Shown here: positions 1 to 7,229 of the stretch, piece after piece
How positions within the stretch are numbered: position 1 is the stretch's first letter
Layout of the letters: each line of letters opens with the position of its first letter
Assembly (NCBI GenBank): GCA_038225955.1
Contig: JBBRQV010000164.1
Span: forward strand, 1-7,229
DNA: 7,229 nucleotides
From: JAFDZO01 sp038225955
GTDB lineage: Bacteria; Bacteroidota; Ignavibacteria; Tepidaquicellales; Tepidaquicellaceae
Direction of reading: 5' to 3'
Notes under the pieces: model-generated
The model's input: the letters and a program-made list of their open reading frames with translations, nothing else
What the model was told of the DNA's origin: nothing
The model's database searches: none
Program-made: the position numbers and the translations under genes

Positions 1-1
1 A

Positions 2-2140
2 AATGGTAGAGCTCCCATGGGCTCTCGTAGATTCATTAATACAAAGTATATTATTTCCGGAGCAGAAATGACTACTTCCGGTTTTGGTTCAAATACCGTT
101 ACTTCTGTTGGTTGGAGATATAATGTACCGGGTGCTGGAACACCTACAGCTCAATCAGTTGCAACTACAGGTAGATTAATTGTTTATTTGAGAGATACAC
201 TTGCTTCCGCAACGACAATTGGTGGTACCTTTATTGATACTACAGGTGCAGGGTATACAAAAATTATTGATGGAACAATAAGTATTCCTGCTGATGTTAA
301 CGAGATTAATATAGATGTTCCAACAGGTGGACCAGGTACATCAAACTTTACTACTACAGCAGGTAATGGAGTGGTTCTTATTTTTGTATACACAACTTAT
401 GATGCTGTCTTATCATCAACAAATCCAATTGTGTACTGTACTAATACACCCGCTGGTGCATTGTTAACTGCTCAGTCAAATACTATTACGCCTGCTGGTC
501 AAACAGGCGCTTCATCAGGATTCAGACCTGAAACTAGATTAGGATATACACCTCTTAATAATGATGTAGGTGCATTCACTAACTCTTTATCCGGTCAAGT
601 AAATTCACCCCCTATGATAGCTCCTAAAGGAGTCATCAAAAACTTTGGTGCCCTTACTCAAGGACCTTTCGATGTTTCATGCATAATTAGCGGACCAACA
701 CCTTATAGCAGCACTAAAACAGTTGCTACATTAAATTCAGGTTCAACTACAACAGTTACATTTGATTCAACATTTTTACCTACTCCAGGTAGTTATTCAA
801 TGAAAATTACAACTTTGCTAGCCGGTGACCAGGTACCGGGAAATGATACTTTAACTACTTTCTTCACTGCAGGCAACTTTAATTATGGCGGCGGCGGAGT
901 TGGTACAGGTGGTTATTTCTATTCTAATTCCATACCAACTAATGGTTCGCCGAGTGAGCCTACGTACTCATGGATAGACCCCGTAGCCGCAGGACATACC
1001 GCGATAACATTTGCAGACCCGGATGATGGTACTTTCCCTGTGGATATAGGTTTTAACTTCACATATATGGGAACAACATATAATACCGGTGCAACTAATT
1101 TAAATATTTATACGAACGGATTTTTAAATCTTGGTGCAGCAGTATCAGGCGCATTCTATGGAGTTACATCTTTCCCGAATGCAGGAAATCCTGCCAATTT
1201 AATTTCGCCGGGACTAATCGATTTAGATTTAACACCTGCAAATTATCCGACAGCAAAGGTTTATTATGGTGGTGATGCAAGCAAATTTGTTGTAACATAT
1301 TTCCATGCATACAGATGGGTAAGTACAAATAACTCAACTGACTATGTAACTATGCAGGTTATTTTCTATCCAAATGGTAATATAAGATTCCAATATAATG
1401 ATGCTGAATCATTTAACTACTTCACTACATTTACACCGTTCTGCGATATTGGAATGCAGGATGGAACAGGTACTTTGGGAGTACAATACAGAGTTGACGG
1501 TTCAGGTGGACCAATGTTTTCATCACCTGTTGCAGTTGAATTTGGCTTAGACCAGAATTCGCTGCCTGTTGAACTTTCTTCATTCACATCAAATATATAC
1601 GGAAGAAATGTTGAACTTAAATGGTCAACTGTATCAGAATTGAATAATTCAGGATTTGATATAGAAAGAAAAGTTACCGGAACGGAAAACTGGTCAAAGA
1701 TGGGTAACGTAGCGGGTAACGGTACTTCAAACAATACTCATAATTATTCCTATAACGAAAGTAATCTTAACTCAGGAAAATATAATTATAGACTGAAACA
1801 AATTGATTTCAACGGTAACTATAAATACTACAATTTATCAAATGAAGTTATAATAGGAGTTCCGAGTAAGTTTGAACTTGCTCAGAACTATCCAAATCCA
1901 TTTAATCCATCAACAAAGATTAATTACGATTTACCTTTTGATAGTAAGGTATCGATTAAACTTTTTGATATGACAGGCAGAGAAGTTGCTTCTGTTGTAA
2001 ATCAGGCACAAGTTGCAGGATATTACACAGTAAACTTCAACGCTTCAAGTTTATCAAGCGGAGTTTATTTCTACAAAATTAATGCAGAAGGTGGAAATCA
2101 AAGCTTCACAAAAACTTTAAAAATGATGTTAGTAAAATAA
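2..2140 (+). CDS. Secreted multidomain beta-sandwich protein with T9SS sorting tail (5' end outside window)
   Basis: This is the C-terminal part of a large exported, probably cell-surface protein; no enzymatic domain is visible. The frame is open to the window edge and reads NGRAP before the first ATG at 17. The text around that ATG looks like the inside of a domain, so the true start and signal peptide lie upstream and ATG 17 is not the start. Numbering from ATG 17, residues 1-176 form a Thr/Ser/Gly-rich beta domain often seen in Ignavibacteria surface proteins. Residues about 186-286 resemble a CARDB-type Ig fold. Residues about 300-511 resemble a nidogen-like beta sandwich ('IYTNGFLNLG', 'YPNGNIRFQYND'). 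Residues 516-615 are an FN3-like stalk ('PVELSSFTS', 'YNYRLKQIDFNGNY'). Residues 619-707 are the type A T9SS sorting domain ('QNYPNPFNPST', 'FDMTGREV', 'SSGVYFYKI'), which directs outer-membrane export and is normally cleaved. Domain names other than the sorting tail are inferred from pattern. A strong terminator follows the stop codon. Function is unknown; adhesion or surface structure is a guess. Confidence 0.88.
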   Translation, partial: NGRAPMGSRRFINTKYIISGAEMTTSGFGSNTVTSVGWRYNVPGAGTPTAQSVATTGRLIVYLRDTLASATTIGGTFIDTTGAGYTKIIDGTISIPADVNEINIDVPTGGPGTSNFTTTAGNGVVLIFVYTTYDAVLSSTNPIVYCTNTPAGALLTAQSNTITPAGQTGASSGFRPETRLGYTPLNNDVGAFTNSLSGQVNSPPMIAPKGVIKNFGALTQGPFDVSCIISGPTPYSSTKTVATLNSGSTTTVTFDSTFLPTPGSYSMKITTLLAGDQVPGNDTLTTFFTAGNFNYGGGGVGTGGYFYSNSIPTNGSPSEPTYSWIDPVAAGHTAITFADPDDGTFPVDIGFNFTYMGTTYNTGATNLNIYTNGFLNLGAAVSGAFYGVTSFPNAGNPANLISPGLIDLDLTPANYPTAKVYYGGDASKFVVTYFHAYRWVSTNNSTDYVTMQVIFYPNGNIRFQYNDAESFNYFTTFTPFCDIGMQDGTGTLGVQYRVDGSGGPMFSSPVAVEFGLDQNSLPVELSSFTSNIYGRNVELKWSTVSELNNSGFDIERKVTGTENWSKMGNVAGNGTSNNTHNYSYNESNLNSGKYNYRLKQIDFNGNYKYYNLSNEVIIGVPSKFELAQNYPNPFNPSTKINYDLPFDSKVSIKLFDMTGREVASVVNQAQVAGYYTVNFNASSLSSGVYFYKINAEGGNQSFTKTLKMMLVK
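1562..2137 (+). repeat. Copy 1 of shared FN3-like + T9SS sorting module
   Basis: This 192-residue C-terminal module (LPVELSSFTS to the final LVK) recurs in the next gene at 5081-5653. A hand alignment gives about 106 identical residues of 192. Identity is highest around 'YRLKQ.D.NGN.KYY' and 'QNYPNPFNPST'. The DNA is far more diverged than the protein, with only short identical runs such as tttaatccatcaac. This is therefore an old protein-level repeat and not a recent DNA duplication. Confidence 0.85.
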
Positions 2141-2162
2141 TCATTTCAGAAATCTCACTATT

Positions 2163-2196
2163 ATCCGGCGGGCATTACGCTCGCCGGATTTTTTTT
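2163..2196 (+). terminator. Intrinsic (Rho-independent) terminator
   Basis: The 5' arm atccggcgggc (2163-2173) pairs with gctcgccggat (2179-2189) across the 5-base loop attac. This gives an 11-bp stem with a single G-T wobble, followed by eight consecutive T residues (2189-2196). It begins 22 bases after the stop of the upstream surface-protein gene and is oriented to end that transcript. The other strand has no matching T run after the stem, so it acts in one direction. It separates the two plus-strand genes into independent transcription units. Confidence 0.93.
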
Positions 2197-2269
2197 ACTC
2201 TCCCTTATATTCTTTCATATTATTCCTATTCCTTTTATATTTCTTTTGTACATAATTAAATCTCAAATT
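2197..2269 (+). other. AT-rich leader between terminator and protease gene
   Basis: These 73 bases are strongly pyrimidine/AT-rich and must contain the promoter of the protease gene, because the preceding terminator isolates it. I cannot fix a promoter. The segment tatatttc near 2236-2243 only loosely resembles the Bacteroidota -7 element TAnnTTTG and has no convincing partner. No Shine-Dalgarno sequence precedes ATG 2270, which is normal for this lineage. Confidence 0.4.
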
Positions 2270-5200
2270 ATGAAATATCTTTTCATATTATTTCTTTTGG
2301 TTATAAGCTTTAACTCTTCATTTGCCTTTAATTCCTATCCCTATATGGGCAAGAAAATTGATTTAAAAGAACGTAACGATAAGCTCGTAGTTGTTTTAAA
2401 TCAATATAGAAACTCAAAAGCATCTGTTGAAAATGAGTTGAAAAATATAACCGGTTCAGATGCAGATGTAAAAGAAGCCATAAATAATATTTACATGATT
2501 AATTTTAAAGGCGAGCAAAGTAATTTGAGAATGAAAAGCCTTTATTCAAAACTTTCTTCACGAAATGATTTAATAAAATTTATAACACCTGCTTATTATG
2601 GAGTCTCTTCTAATATTACTGTCGTCTGTGCCGATGAATTTATTGTAAGATTAAAAAATATTTCGGAGAAAGCTAAGTTGGATTTTCTGAATGAGAAAAG
2701 TGGAGTTATTGTACTTGGAAATGTCGCGGATAATAATGGTTTTTACCTTAAAACAATAAATGGGAATTCAAAAACTTCACTTGACCTTTGCGAAGAATAT
2801 CTTAACTCCGGATTGTTTGAATATTGCGAACCAAATTTCATCTATCCGAACTGCGAAACTTTATGCTTCACACCTAACGATGCTAGATTCGGCGGTCAAT
2901 GGAATTTGCAAAATACAGGTCAAACCGTAAAAAGCAGTTCTGCTTCCAATGGCGATGTTTCAAGTTATAACGGATTAACGGGTTCTGATATGAGTATTAC
3001 AAAAGCGTGGGATTATACATTAGGTTCGCCTTCAGTTGAAATTGCAATATTTGATACAGGCATAGATTCGACTCATCCTGATTTTGCAGGGAATGTTTTA
3101 ACAGGCTATGATGCTGTTATAGATGCTTACGGAGTTCCAAAAGATTCCATCGCATTCGCTCATGGTACAAACTGTGCAGGTATTATTGGAGCAGTAACAA
3201 ATAATAATCTTGGGGTTGCAGGAATTGCAGGAGGATGTAAAATACGATCTTATAAAATTTTTACTTCTACAGGAACAACAACAACTATTATTGAAGGGCG
3301 GGCTTTTGATACTGCCCGTGTAAAAGGAATTCATATAATCAGCTGCAGTTGGGAAGATGACCCAAGTGCAACAGTTACCAACGCGATTAATAGCTGCGCT
3401 ACCAGCGGCCGCGGCGGCTTAGGAGCTATAATATTTTTTGCATCGGGGAATGAAGGCAGAAATGCTCCGGCGTATCCTTCTTATCTTTCTAATGTAGTTG
3501 GAGTTGGTTCATCTACTCCTTATGATCAGTTAAAAGCCCCGTGTACAGGTAATCAATTTAGAATTGGAAGTAATTTTGGAGAAGATGTAAATGGAGATGT
3601 TGACTGTGTTGCTCCCTCAATTGTGCCCACAGTTGATATTCAGGGAACAGGAGGAGATAATGATTCAGCGGGTGTTGCAGGTGATTATAGCATGGTCTTT
3701 GGCGGAACATCGGCGTCTTGCGCAAATGCTGCAGGTGTTGCTGCATTAGTACTCTCTATAAATACTTCACAAACACGTTTGCAGGTGATTGATAATCTTT
3801 TGAGAGGATGTGATAAAATTGAAAATGTTGATTACTCCTCTACAAAAACTTACGGTAAATGGAGCAGCTACATGGCGTATGGCAGATTGAATGCATACAA
3901 TTCAGTAAGGCTTGCTGCAGGAGTAGATGTTACACCACCTACAATAAATCATTTGAACATTGAATCTCATTCTTCAACCTATCCTACGAATTTTACCGCA
4001 CAGATAGTCGATAACGATGGTTCAGCTCTCGATACTTCAATTTCAAAACCTAAGGTATTATATAGAACAAATAAAAATAATGCTGGATGGTCTTCGTTTG
4101 ATTCTTCGAACTTTATTTCATCAGCAAGTAATATCTATACATTTCAGATACCCGGGCAGGGATGGGAGACACAGGTTCAGTATTATTTAAAAGCAAAAGA
4201 TAATCAGGGGAACACAGCATTATTTCCAAGCCATGCGCCGGATACTACAAATTTATGTTCTTATTCTGTGGCAAGTATTGAGAGTGTTACACAGCAGATA
4301 CCCTCATTCTCAATGCCTGCATCGGGCACTGTAACTTCCTCTAATGTTACTTTTCCTACATTTAAAATTTTAAAAACTAAGGTAAGGCTTAACGTTCGTC
4401 ATCAGGCAAATCTTGTATATAAATTAATTCTTGTAAACCCGAATTCAAATTCTTCATTCAATAGAAAATGTATATTCGCAAATAATGGTCCGTTTGCTTT
4501 CACTACAGGTATTTCAAATGCAACTGCAGTTGATTCCGCTTCTCAGTTCTGGGCAGCCGGGTCAGACCCATTTTCAAACGGATTTTATAAACCCGATTAT
4601 TTATTCCAAGGTTTCAACGGTTTAGATGCAGGTGGTAACTGGAATATAATATACAACAACGATTACAATATTTATTCAGGCACTGCCGATAGTATATTTA
4701 TTACTTTGTACAAATCTTCAGGAACTACAAGTTCAAGCGCTCGTTTGGATTCGCCTTCCGACTCAACTTTGTATTTTAATTCTACAAGTTCAGTTGATAC
4801 AGTAAATTTTTACCTGAAGAATAAGGGCAACTCTAACTTGACTGTTTCCGGAGCAACATTTTCAGGAACATACTCGGCAAAGTATACCTTAATCTCATCG
4901 TTACCGGGAGCAATTGTGCCGAATGATAGCGGGTTATTTAAGGTAAGGTGCAATCCTTTAGCGAAACCCTCGCGAGGAAATGAACTTCAAATTGATAACG
5001 TAGAGAATGCAACATTAGATATTACAACAAACGACCCTTCAAAGCCGACTTTCAAAGTATCGCTACAAAGTGATTCACCTCTACCTGTTGAGCTTGCAAA
5101 TTTTACTTCAATAATAAATAGAAACAAGGTGAATTTAAATTGGAGTACTTTATTTGAGATAAATAATAAAGGATTTGAAGTGGAGAGAAAAATTGAGAAT

Positions 5201-5656
5201 TCTGAATGGCAAGCGTTATCCTTTATTAGTGGAAAAGGGACATCAAATCAAATAAATACTTATTCATTTGAAGATAGAAATCTTTCTACAGGAAAATATT
5301 ATTACCGCTTAAAGCAGGTAGATTACAACGGAAATTTCAAATATTATAGTTTGGTAAATAATGTGAATATTGGAATGCCGTCTGATTTTGCTTTGGGGCA
5401 AAATTATCCCAATCCGTTTAATCCATCAACTACAATTAATTTTGATTTGCCTTTAGATTCGAAAGTAACACTAAATGTTTATGATATTACGGGTAGATTG
5501 ATTAGTACGATTTTAAATTCGGAGTTTAAGGCGGGTTATAATTCAGTGAAGTTCAATGCTTCAAGTTTGGCAAGTGGAATTTATTTTTACAATATTAATG
5601 CAGTATCCGGTTCCCATAATTTTACAGAAAACAAAAGAATGGTTTTAATAAAATAA
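2270..5656 (+). CDS. Secreted subtilisin-like serine protease (S8) with accessory beta domains and T9SS tail
   Basis: This is a complete 1128-residue exported peptidase. I chose ATG 2270 because it places a classic signal peptide at the very N-terminus (MKYLFILFLLVISFNSSFA, likely cleaved after A19). An in-frame TTG at 2246 would add eight polar residues ahead of it. Residues about 20-200 are a propeptide; its end ('EYCEPNFIYP') and the following 'PNDARFGGQWNLQNTGQ' are typical of subtilases. The S8 domain spans about 205-550 with all key residues present: Asp262 in 'FDTGIDSTHPDF', His298 in 'HGTNCAGI', oxyanion Asn394 in 'ASGNEG', and Ser481 in 'GGTSASCANAAG'. Residues about 553-666 are an Ig/FN3-like domain. 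Residues about 668-817 resemble a diverged proprotein-convertase P domain ('LVYKLILVNPN', 'GGNWNIIYNND', 'SIFITLY'). Residues about 822-935 resemble an ASH/HYDIN-type Ig fold. Residues 938-1128 are the FN3-like plus T9SS module. The likely role is extracellular protein degradation or processing of other surface proteins. The accessory domain names are inference; the protease assignment is firm. Confidence 0.95.
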   Translation: MKYLFILFLLVISFNSSFAFNSYPYMGKKIDLKERNDKLVVVLNQYRNSKASVENELKNITGSDADVKEAINNIYMINFKGEQSNLRMKSLYSKLSSRNDLIKFITPAYYGVSSNITVVCADEFIVRLKNISEKAKLDFLNEKSGVIVLGNVADNNGFYLKTINGNSKTSLDLCEEYLNSGLFEYCEPNFIYPNCETLCFTPNDARFGGQWNLQNTGQTVKSSSASNGDVSSYNGLTGSDMSITKAWDYTLGSPSVEIAIFDTGIDSTHPDFAGNVLTGYDAVIDAYGVPKDSIAFAHGTNCAGIIGAVTNNNLGVAGIAGGCKIRSYKIFTSTGTTTTIIEGRAFDTARVKGIHIISCSWEDDPSATVTNAINSCATSGRGGLGAIIFFASGNEGRNAPAYPSYLSNVVGVGSSTPYDQLKAPCTGNQFRIGSNFGEDVNGDVDCVAPSIVPTVDIQGTGGDNDSAGVAGDYSMVFGGTSASCANAAGVAALVLSINTSQTRLQVIDNLLRGCDKIENVDYSSTKTYGKWSSYMAYGRLNAYNSVRLAAGVDVTPPTINHLNIESHSSTYPTNFTAQIVDNDGSALDTSISKPKVLYRTNKNNAGWSSFDSSNFISSASNIYTFQIPGQGWETQVQYYLKAKDNQGNTALFPSHAPDTTNLCSYSVASIESVTQQIPSFSMPASGTVTSSNVTFPTFKILKTKVRLNVRHQANLVYKLILVNPNSNSSFNRKCIFANNGPFAFTTGISNATAVDSASQFWAAGSDPFSNGFYKPDYLFQGFNGLDAGGNWNIIYNNDYNIYSGTADSIFITLYKSSGTTSSSARLDSPSDSTLYFNSTSSVDTVNFYLKNKGNSNLTVSGATFSGTYSAKYTLISSLPGAIVPNDSGLFKVRCNPLAKPSRGNELQIDNVENATLDITTNDPSKPTFKVSLQSDSPLPVELANFTSIINRNKVNLNWSTLFEINNKGFEVERKIENSEWQALSFISGKGTSNQINTYSFEDRNLSTGKYYYRLKQVDYNGNFKYYSLVNNVNIGMPSDFALGQNYPNPFNPSTTINFDLPLDSKVTLNVYDITGRLISTILNSEFKAGYNSVKFNASSLASGIYFYNINAVSGSHNFTENKRMVLIK
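5081..5653 (+). repeat. Copy 2 of shared FN3-like + T9SS sorting module
   Basis: Residues 938-1128 of the protease (LPVELANFTS to the final LIK) match the C-terminus of the preceding gene at about 55% identity with one single-residue gap. The sorting domain proper starts near residue 1040 ('FALGQNYPNPFNPSTT') and ends with 'SLASGIYFYNINA'. The sharing shows that both proteins use the same T9SS export route. Confidence 0.85.
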
Positions 5657-5674
5657 GAAAAGAGTTTTAGTTCG

Positions 5675-6607
5675 TTACTTACTTTTAATTTTCTCTCTTC
5701 TCTTAATTTCCTTTCGGGAACGGTAAAAGAAGTAACCTACAATTACGAAAGTCATAGCGGGGGAGACCCATTCAGGTATATGCAGCCTGAAGCTGTCTAC
5801 TATCATAATTATGCCAAGAAAGAAAACGGAATACAAAGCGCCGTTTTTTAAATAGAGATACTGTTTTATCCTGTCAATGTTTCCAACAGTTAATTGCCTT
5901 AGCACTAATGCTCCTAAACCATTGCCCACTAAAATTAGCGGAACAGATAGGGTGAACGCAAATGCACCCAATACTCCATCGATTGAGAAAGTTGCATCAA
6001 TAAGCTCTAGATAAATAATTTTGCTAATATCAGACATTCCTCTTTTCATTAATTTCTTTTCCTGTTCTTCGGCGTTAGTCTTAAATCCGGATGTTATAAA
6101 AAATGCAGTGCCACCTAATGCTGCGCCGAATGCCATTATAGGATTTACTTTTAAGGAGAACCAAATTAATCCGGTTAAAATTACAGAGGCAAGAGCATAG
6201 AACCATATCCCATGCTTTACAAAGAATTTTTCAATCTTGAATGCATAAAATTTTTCTTCAAGAAAGAGCCAGAAGAGAAATAAAAAAACAAGAAATGTTC
6301 CGCCGCCCATAAGCAAAATAGGAGAGGCATCATCAACGGCTTTATGAACGCTAGGGTCGCTGCTGAACGCAGCAGTTACGGCACCGCCAAGACTTAAGCC
6401 CGGAACCGTAAAATATATTATAACTAATGGAAGAAGTCCGCGGACTAAAAAAACAGCAAAAAGTAGTCCCCAAAAGAGGAACCATTTTTTTGCTTTCTCT
6501 GACATTGTTGAAAGTACTTCAGCATTAATAATTGCATTATCAACACTGCTGATTATTTCAAAAAGGCAGAGCCCCAGAACTGTAATTACAATTGTAAATA
6601 TACCCAC
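5675..6607 (-). CDS. DUF475 / TerC-superfamily integral membrane protein
   Basis: This is a 310-residue polytopic inner-membrane protein with about eight to nine hydrophobic segments, near residues 2-19, 42-68, 96-117, 133-152, 156-173, 201-222, 223-240, 257-272 and 279-296. It ends in a basic tail (SRKEIKRREKIKSK). Two acidic motifs typical of TerC-like proteins are present: 'FEIISSVDNA' (E17, D23, N24) and 'ELIDATFSIDGV' (E201, D204, S208, D210). They are inverted-repeat-like and probably line a metal-ion site. Some characterised TerC relatives (E. coli Alx, Bacillus MeeF/MeeY) are linked to manganese export; DUF475 members themselves are uncharacterised as far as I know. The start is GTG at 6607-6605. 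It overlaps the TAG stop of the upstream selU gene as TAGTG, and no ATG lies between it and the in-frame stop upstream. Translational coupling is likely. No strong Shine-Dalgarno sequence is visible. The ion and direction of transport are unknown. Confidence 0.88.
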   Translation of the reverse strand: MGIFTIVITVLGLCLFEIISSVDNAIINAEVLSTMSEKAKKWFLFWGLLFAVFLVRGLLPLVIIYFTVPGLSLGGAVTAAFSSDPSVHKAVDDASPILLMGGGTFLVFLFLFWLFLEEKFYAFKIEKFFVKHGIWFYALASVILTGLIWFSLKVNPIMAFGAALGGTAFFITSGFKTNAEEQEKKLMKRGMSDISKIIYLELIDATFSIDGVLGAFAFTLSVPLILVGNGLGALVLRQLTVGNIDRIKQYLYLKNGALYSVFFLGIIMIVDSFRLHIPEWVSPAMTFVIVGYFFYRSRKEIKRREKIKSK

Positions 6608-7229
6608 TAAAAACTTTTGGCTAATTTGTAATAAATATCTTTAATCTGTTTTTTTGCTTGATCAATATTATCTAAATTAATTTCGGTAATATGTTCTTTA
6701 GGTTTTACTTTGTACCTTTTGTCGTAATATTTCTCCATCATTTCCTCCGTAAATTTACTCAGTTCGCCTTTTTCTAAATAGTCTAATAATCTTCCGTAAA
6801 CTTCTTTGCTTAGCTGGGCTTTGAAAAATTTATCTTTATCGATGAATAAATTTTTCATTGGTATTAAGCCGCGATTATCTTCTCCAAAATAATCTTTTAC
6901 AATCCGCTTTATTCTATTCTCAAACGAGCAAATAATTTCTATGCACGGAGCGCTATTTATTGCTTTAAAAACGTTATCCGGAATTTGAAAATTACCGACT
7001 CTTCTACTTTCACTTTCTATAAGAAATAATGGCAAATTTTCTAAATCATATTTTGCAAACTGCTCAAATAAAGAATTTTCAAATGCGCGCTGATTTTTTA
7101 CACGGGTAAAATTATTTATATCATAGGGAATATTACCGAATAAACTCGAGTAATGCTTTGCAGCAAATTCTAAATCAATTACAGGTAAATCTTTTTTTAA
7201 TGAATTCAGGACTTCCGTTTTGCCTGAAC
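6607..7229 (-). CDS. selU: tRNA 2-selenouridine synthase, C-terminal part (5' end outside window)
   Basis: MnmH/SelU replaces sulfur by selenium at the wobble 2-thiouridine of certain tRNAs, using selenophosphate and passing through a geranylated intermediate. The frame is open to the window edge, giving 206 visible residues; the TTG at 7035 is an internal leucine codon, not the start. The visible part opens with the P-loop remnant 'SGKTEVL'. It continues with 'VIDLEFAAKHYSSLFG', 'FIESESRRVGNFQIP'-like text (actual: LIESESRRVGNFQIP), 'ENRIKRIVKDYFG' and 'EKYYDKRY', all of which match the order of motifs in the SelU P-loop domain and C-terminus. The N-terminal rhodanese domain carrying the catalytic cysteine (Cys97 in E. 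coli; family about 360 residues) would lie beyond the window. The usual 'HRGSxFG'/'HKGSxFG' motif reads HYSSLFG here, a notable divergence. The gene overlaps the downstream DUF475 gene by one base, so the two form an operon. Confidence 0.87.
   Translation of the reverse strand, partial: SGKTEVLNSLKKDLPVIDLEFAAKHYSSLFGNIPYDINNFTRVKNQRAFENSLFEQFAKYDLENLPLFLIESESRRVGNFQIPDNVFKAINSAPCIEIICSFENRIKRIVKDYFGEDNRGLIPMKNLFIDKDKFFKAQLSKEVYGRLLDYLEKGELSKFTEEMMEKYYDKRYKVKPKEHITEINLDNIDQAKKQIKDIYYKLAKSF

Noticed and set aside
17..19. ATG at 17 as the true start of the first gene
   Set aside because: The frame is open upstream to the window edge and reads domain-like sequence. No signal peptide follows this ATG, although the protein has a T9SS tail and must be exported.
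1417..1734. Antisense open frame inside the surface-protein gene
   Set aside because: It has no family resemblance and lies wholly opposite a well-supported coding sequence. The same applies to antisense frames at 184-393, 3098-3334 and 3558-3746.
2236..2255. Candidate Bacteroidota-type promoter before the protease
   Set aside because: Only a partial match to TAnnTTTG is present and no convincing upstream element is found, so I do not call it as a promoter.
2246..2269. TTG at 2246 as the protease start codon
   Set aside because: It would put MYIIKSQI in front of a perfect signal peptide. ATG 2270 starts exactly at the basic n-region of that peptide.
3403..3418. GC-rich patch (gcggccgcggcgg) in an AT-rich region as a possible insertion scar
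   Set aside because: It encodes the Gly/Arg-rich loop SGRGG in frame within the S8 domain, with no flanking repeats or disruption of the fold.
6360..6374. Inverted repeat tgctg-aacg-cagca
   Set aside because: It is a short 5-bp stem inside the DUF475 coding sequence with no T run. It is explained by codons for the Ala/Ser-rich stretch.
7033..7035. TTG at 7035 as the start of a small 142-residue protein
   Set aside because: The same frame continues upstream to the window edge with recognisable SelU motifs (SGKTE, VIDLE), so this is an internal leucine codon.

Overview
The window looks like a piece of an AT-rich chromosome from a member of the Bacteroidota/Ignavibacteriota lineage, most likely an Ignavibacteria-type organism. 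The main clue is that two adjacent secreted proteins end in the type IX secretion (T9SS) sorting tail, with the 'QNYPNPFNPST' signature that is very common in Ignavibacteria. Starts lack clear Shine-Dalgarno sequences, which fits that lineage. This placement is inferred from protein style, not from a marker gene.

Layout. Bases 2-2140 (+) hold the 3' part of a large secreted beta-sandwich protein whose start lies before the window. A strong intrinsic terminator follows at 2163-2196. Bases 2270-5656 (+) encode a complete 1128-residue secreted subtilisin-like (S8) protease. It has a signal peptide, a propeptide, an intact Asp/His/Ser triad, several accessory beta domains and a T9SS tail. Only 18 bases later, and convergent with it, lies a minus-strand pair. 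The upstream gene of the pair (6607-7229, cut by the window end) is the C-terminal part of tRNA 2-selenouridine synthase (MnmH/SelU). The downstream gene (5675-6607) is a DUF475/TerC-superfamily membrane protein. These two overlap by one base (TAGTG).

How they work together. The plus-strand genes are both T9SS cargo for the cell surface or medium, and they share a roughly 190-residue C-terminal module at about 55% identity (hand count). The minus-strand genes appear co-transcribed and translationally coupled. One modifies the wobble uridine of tRNA with selenium; the other is probably an ion transporter. Whether they share a physiological role is unknown.

I found no mobile element, CRISPR array, tRNA, rRNA or clear riboswitch. 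Nothing here is convincingly an undescribed system. The items most worth a second look are the selU-DUF475 coupling, a divergent conserved motif in SelU, and the protease's accessory-domain architecture.
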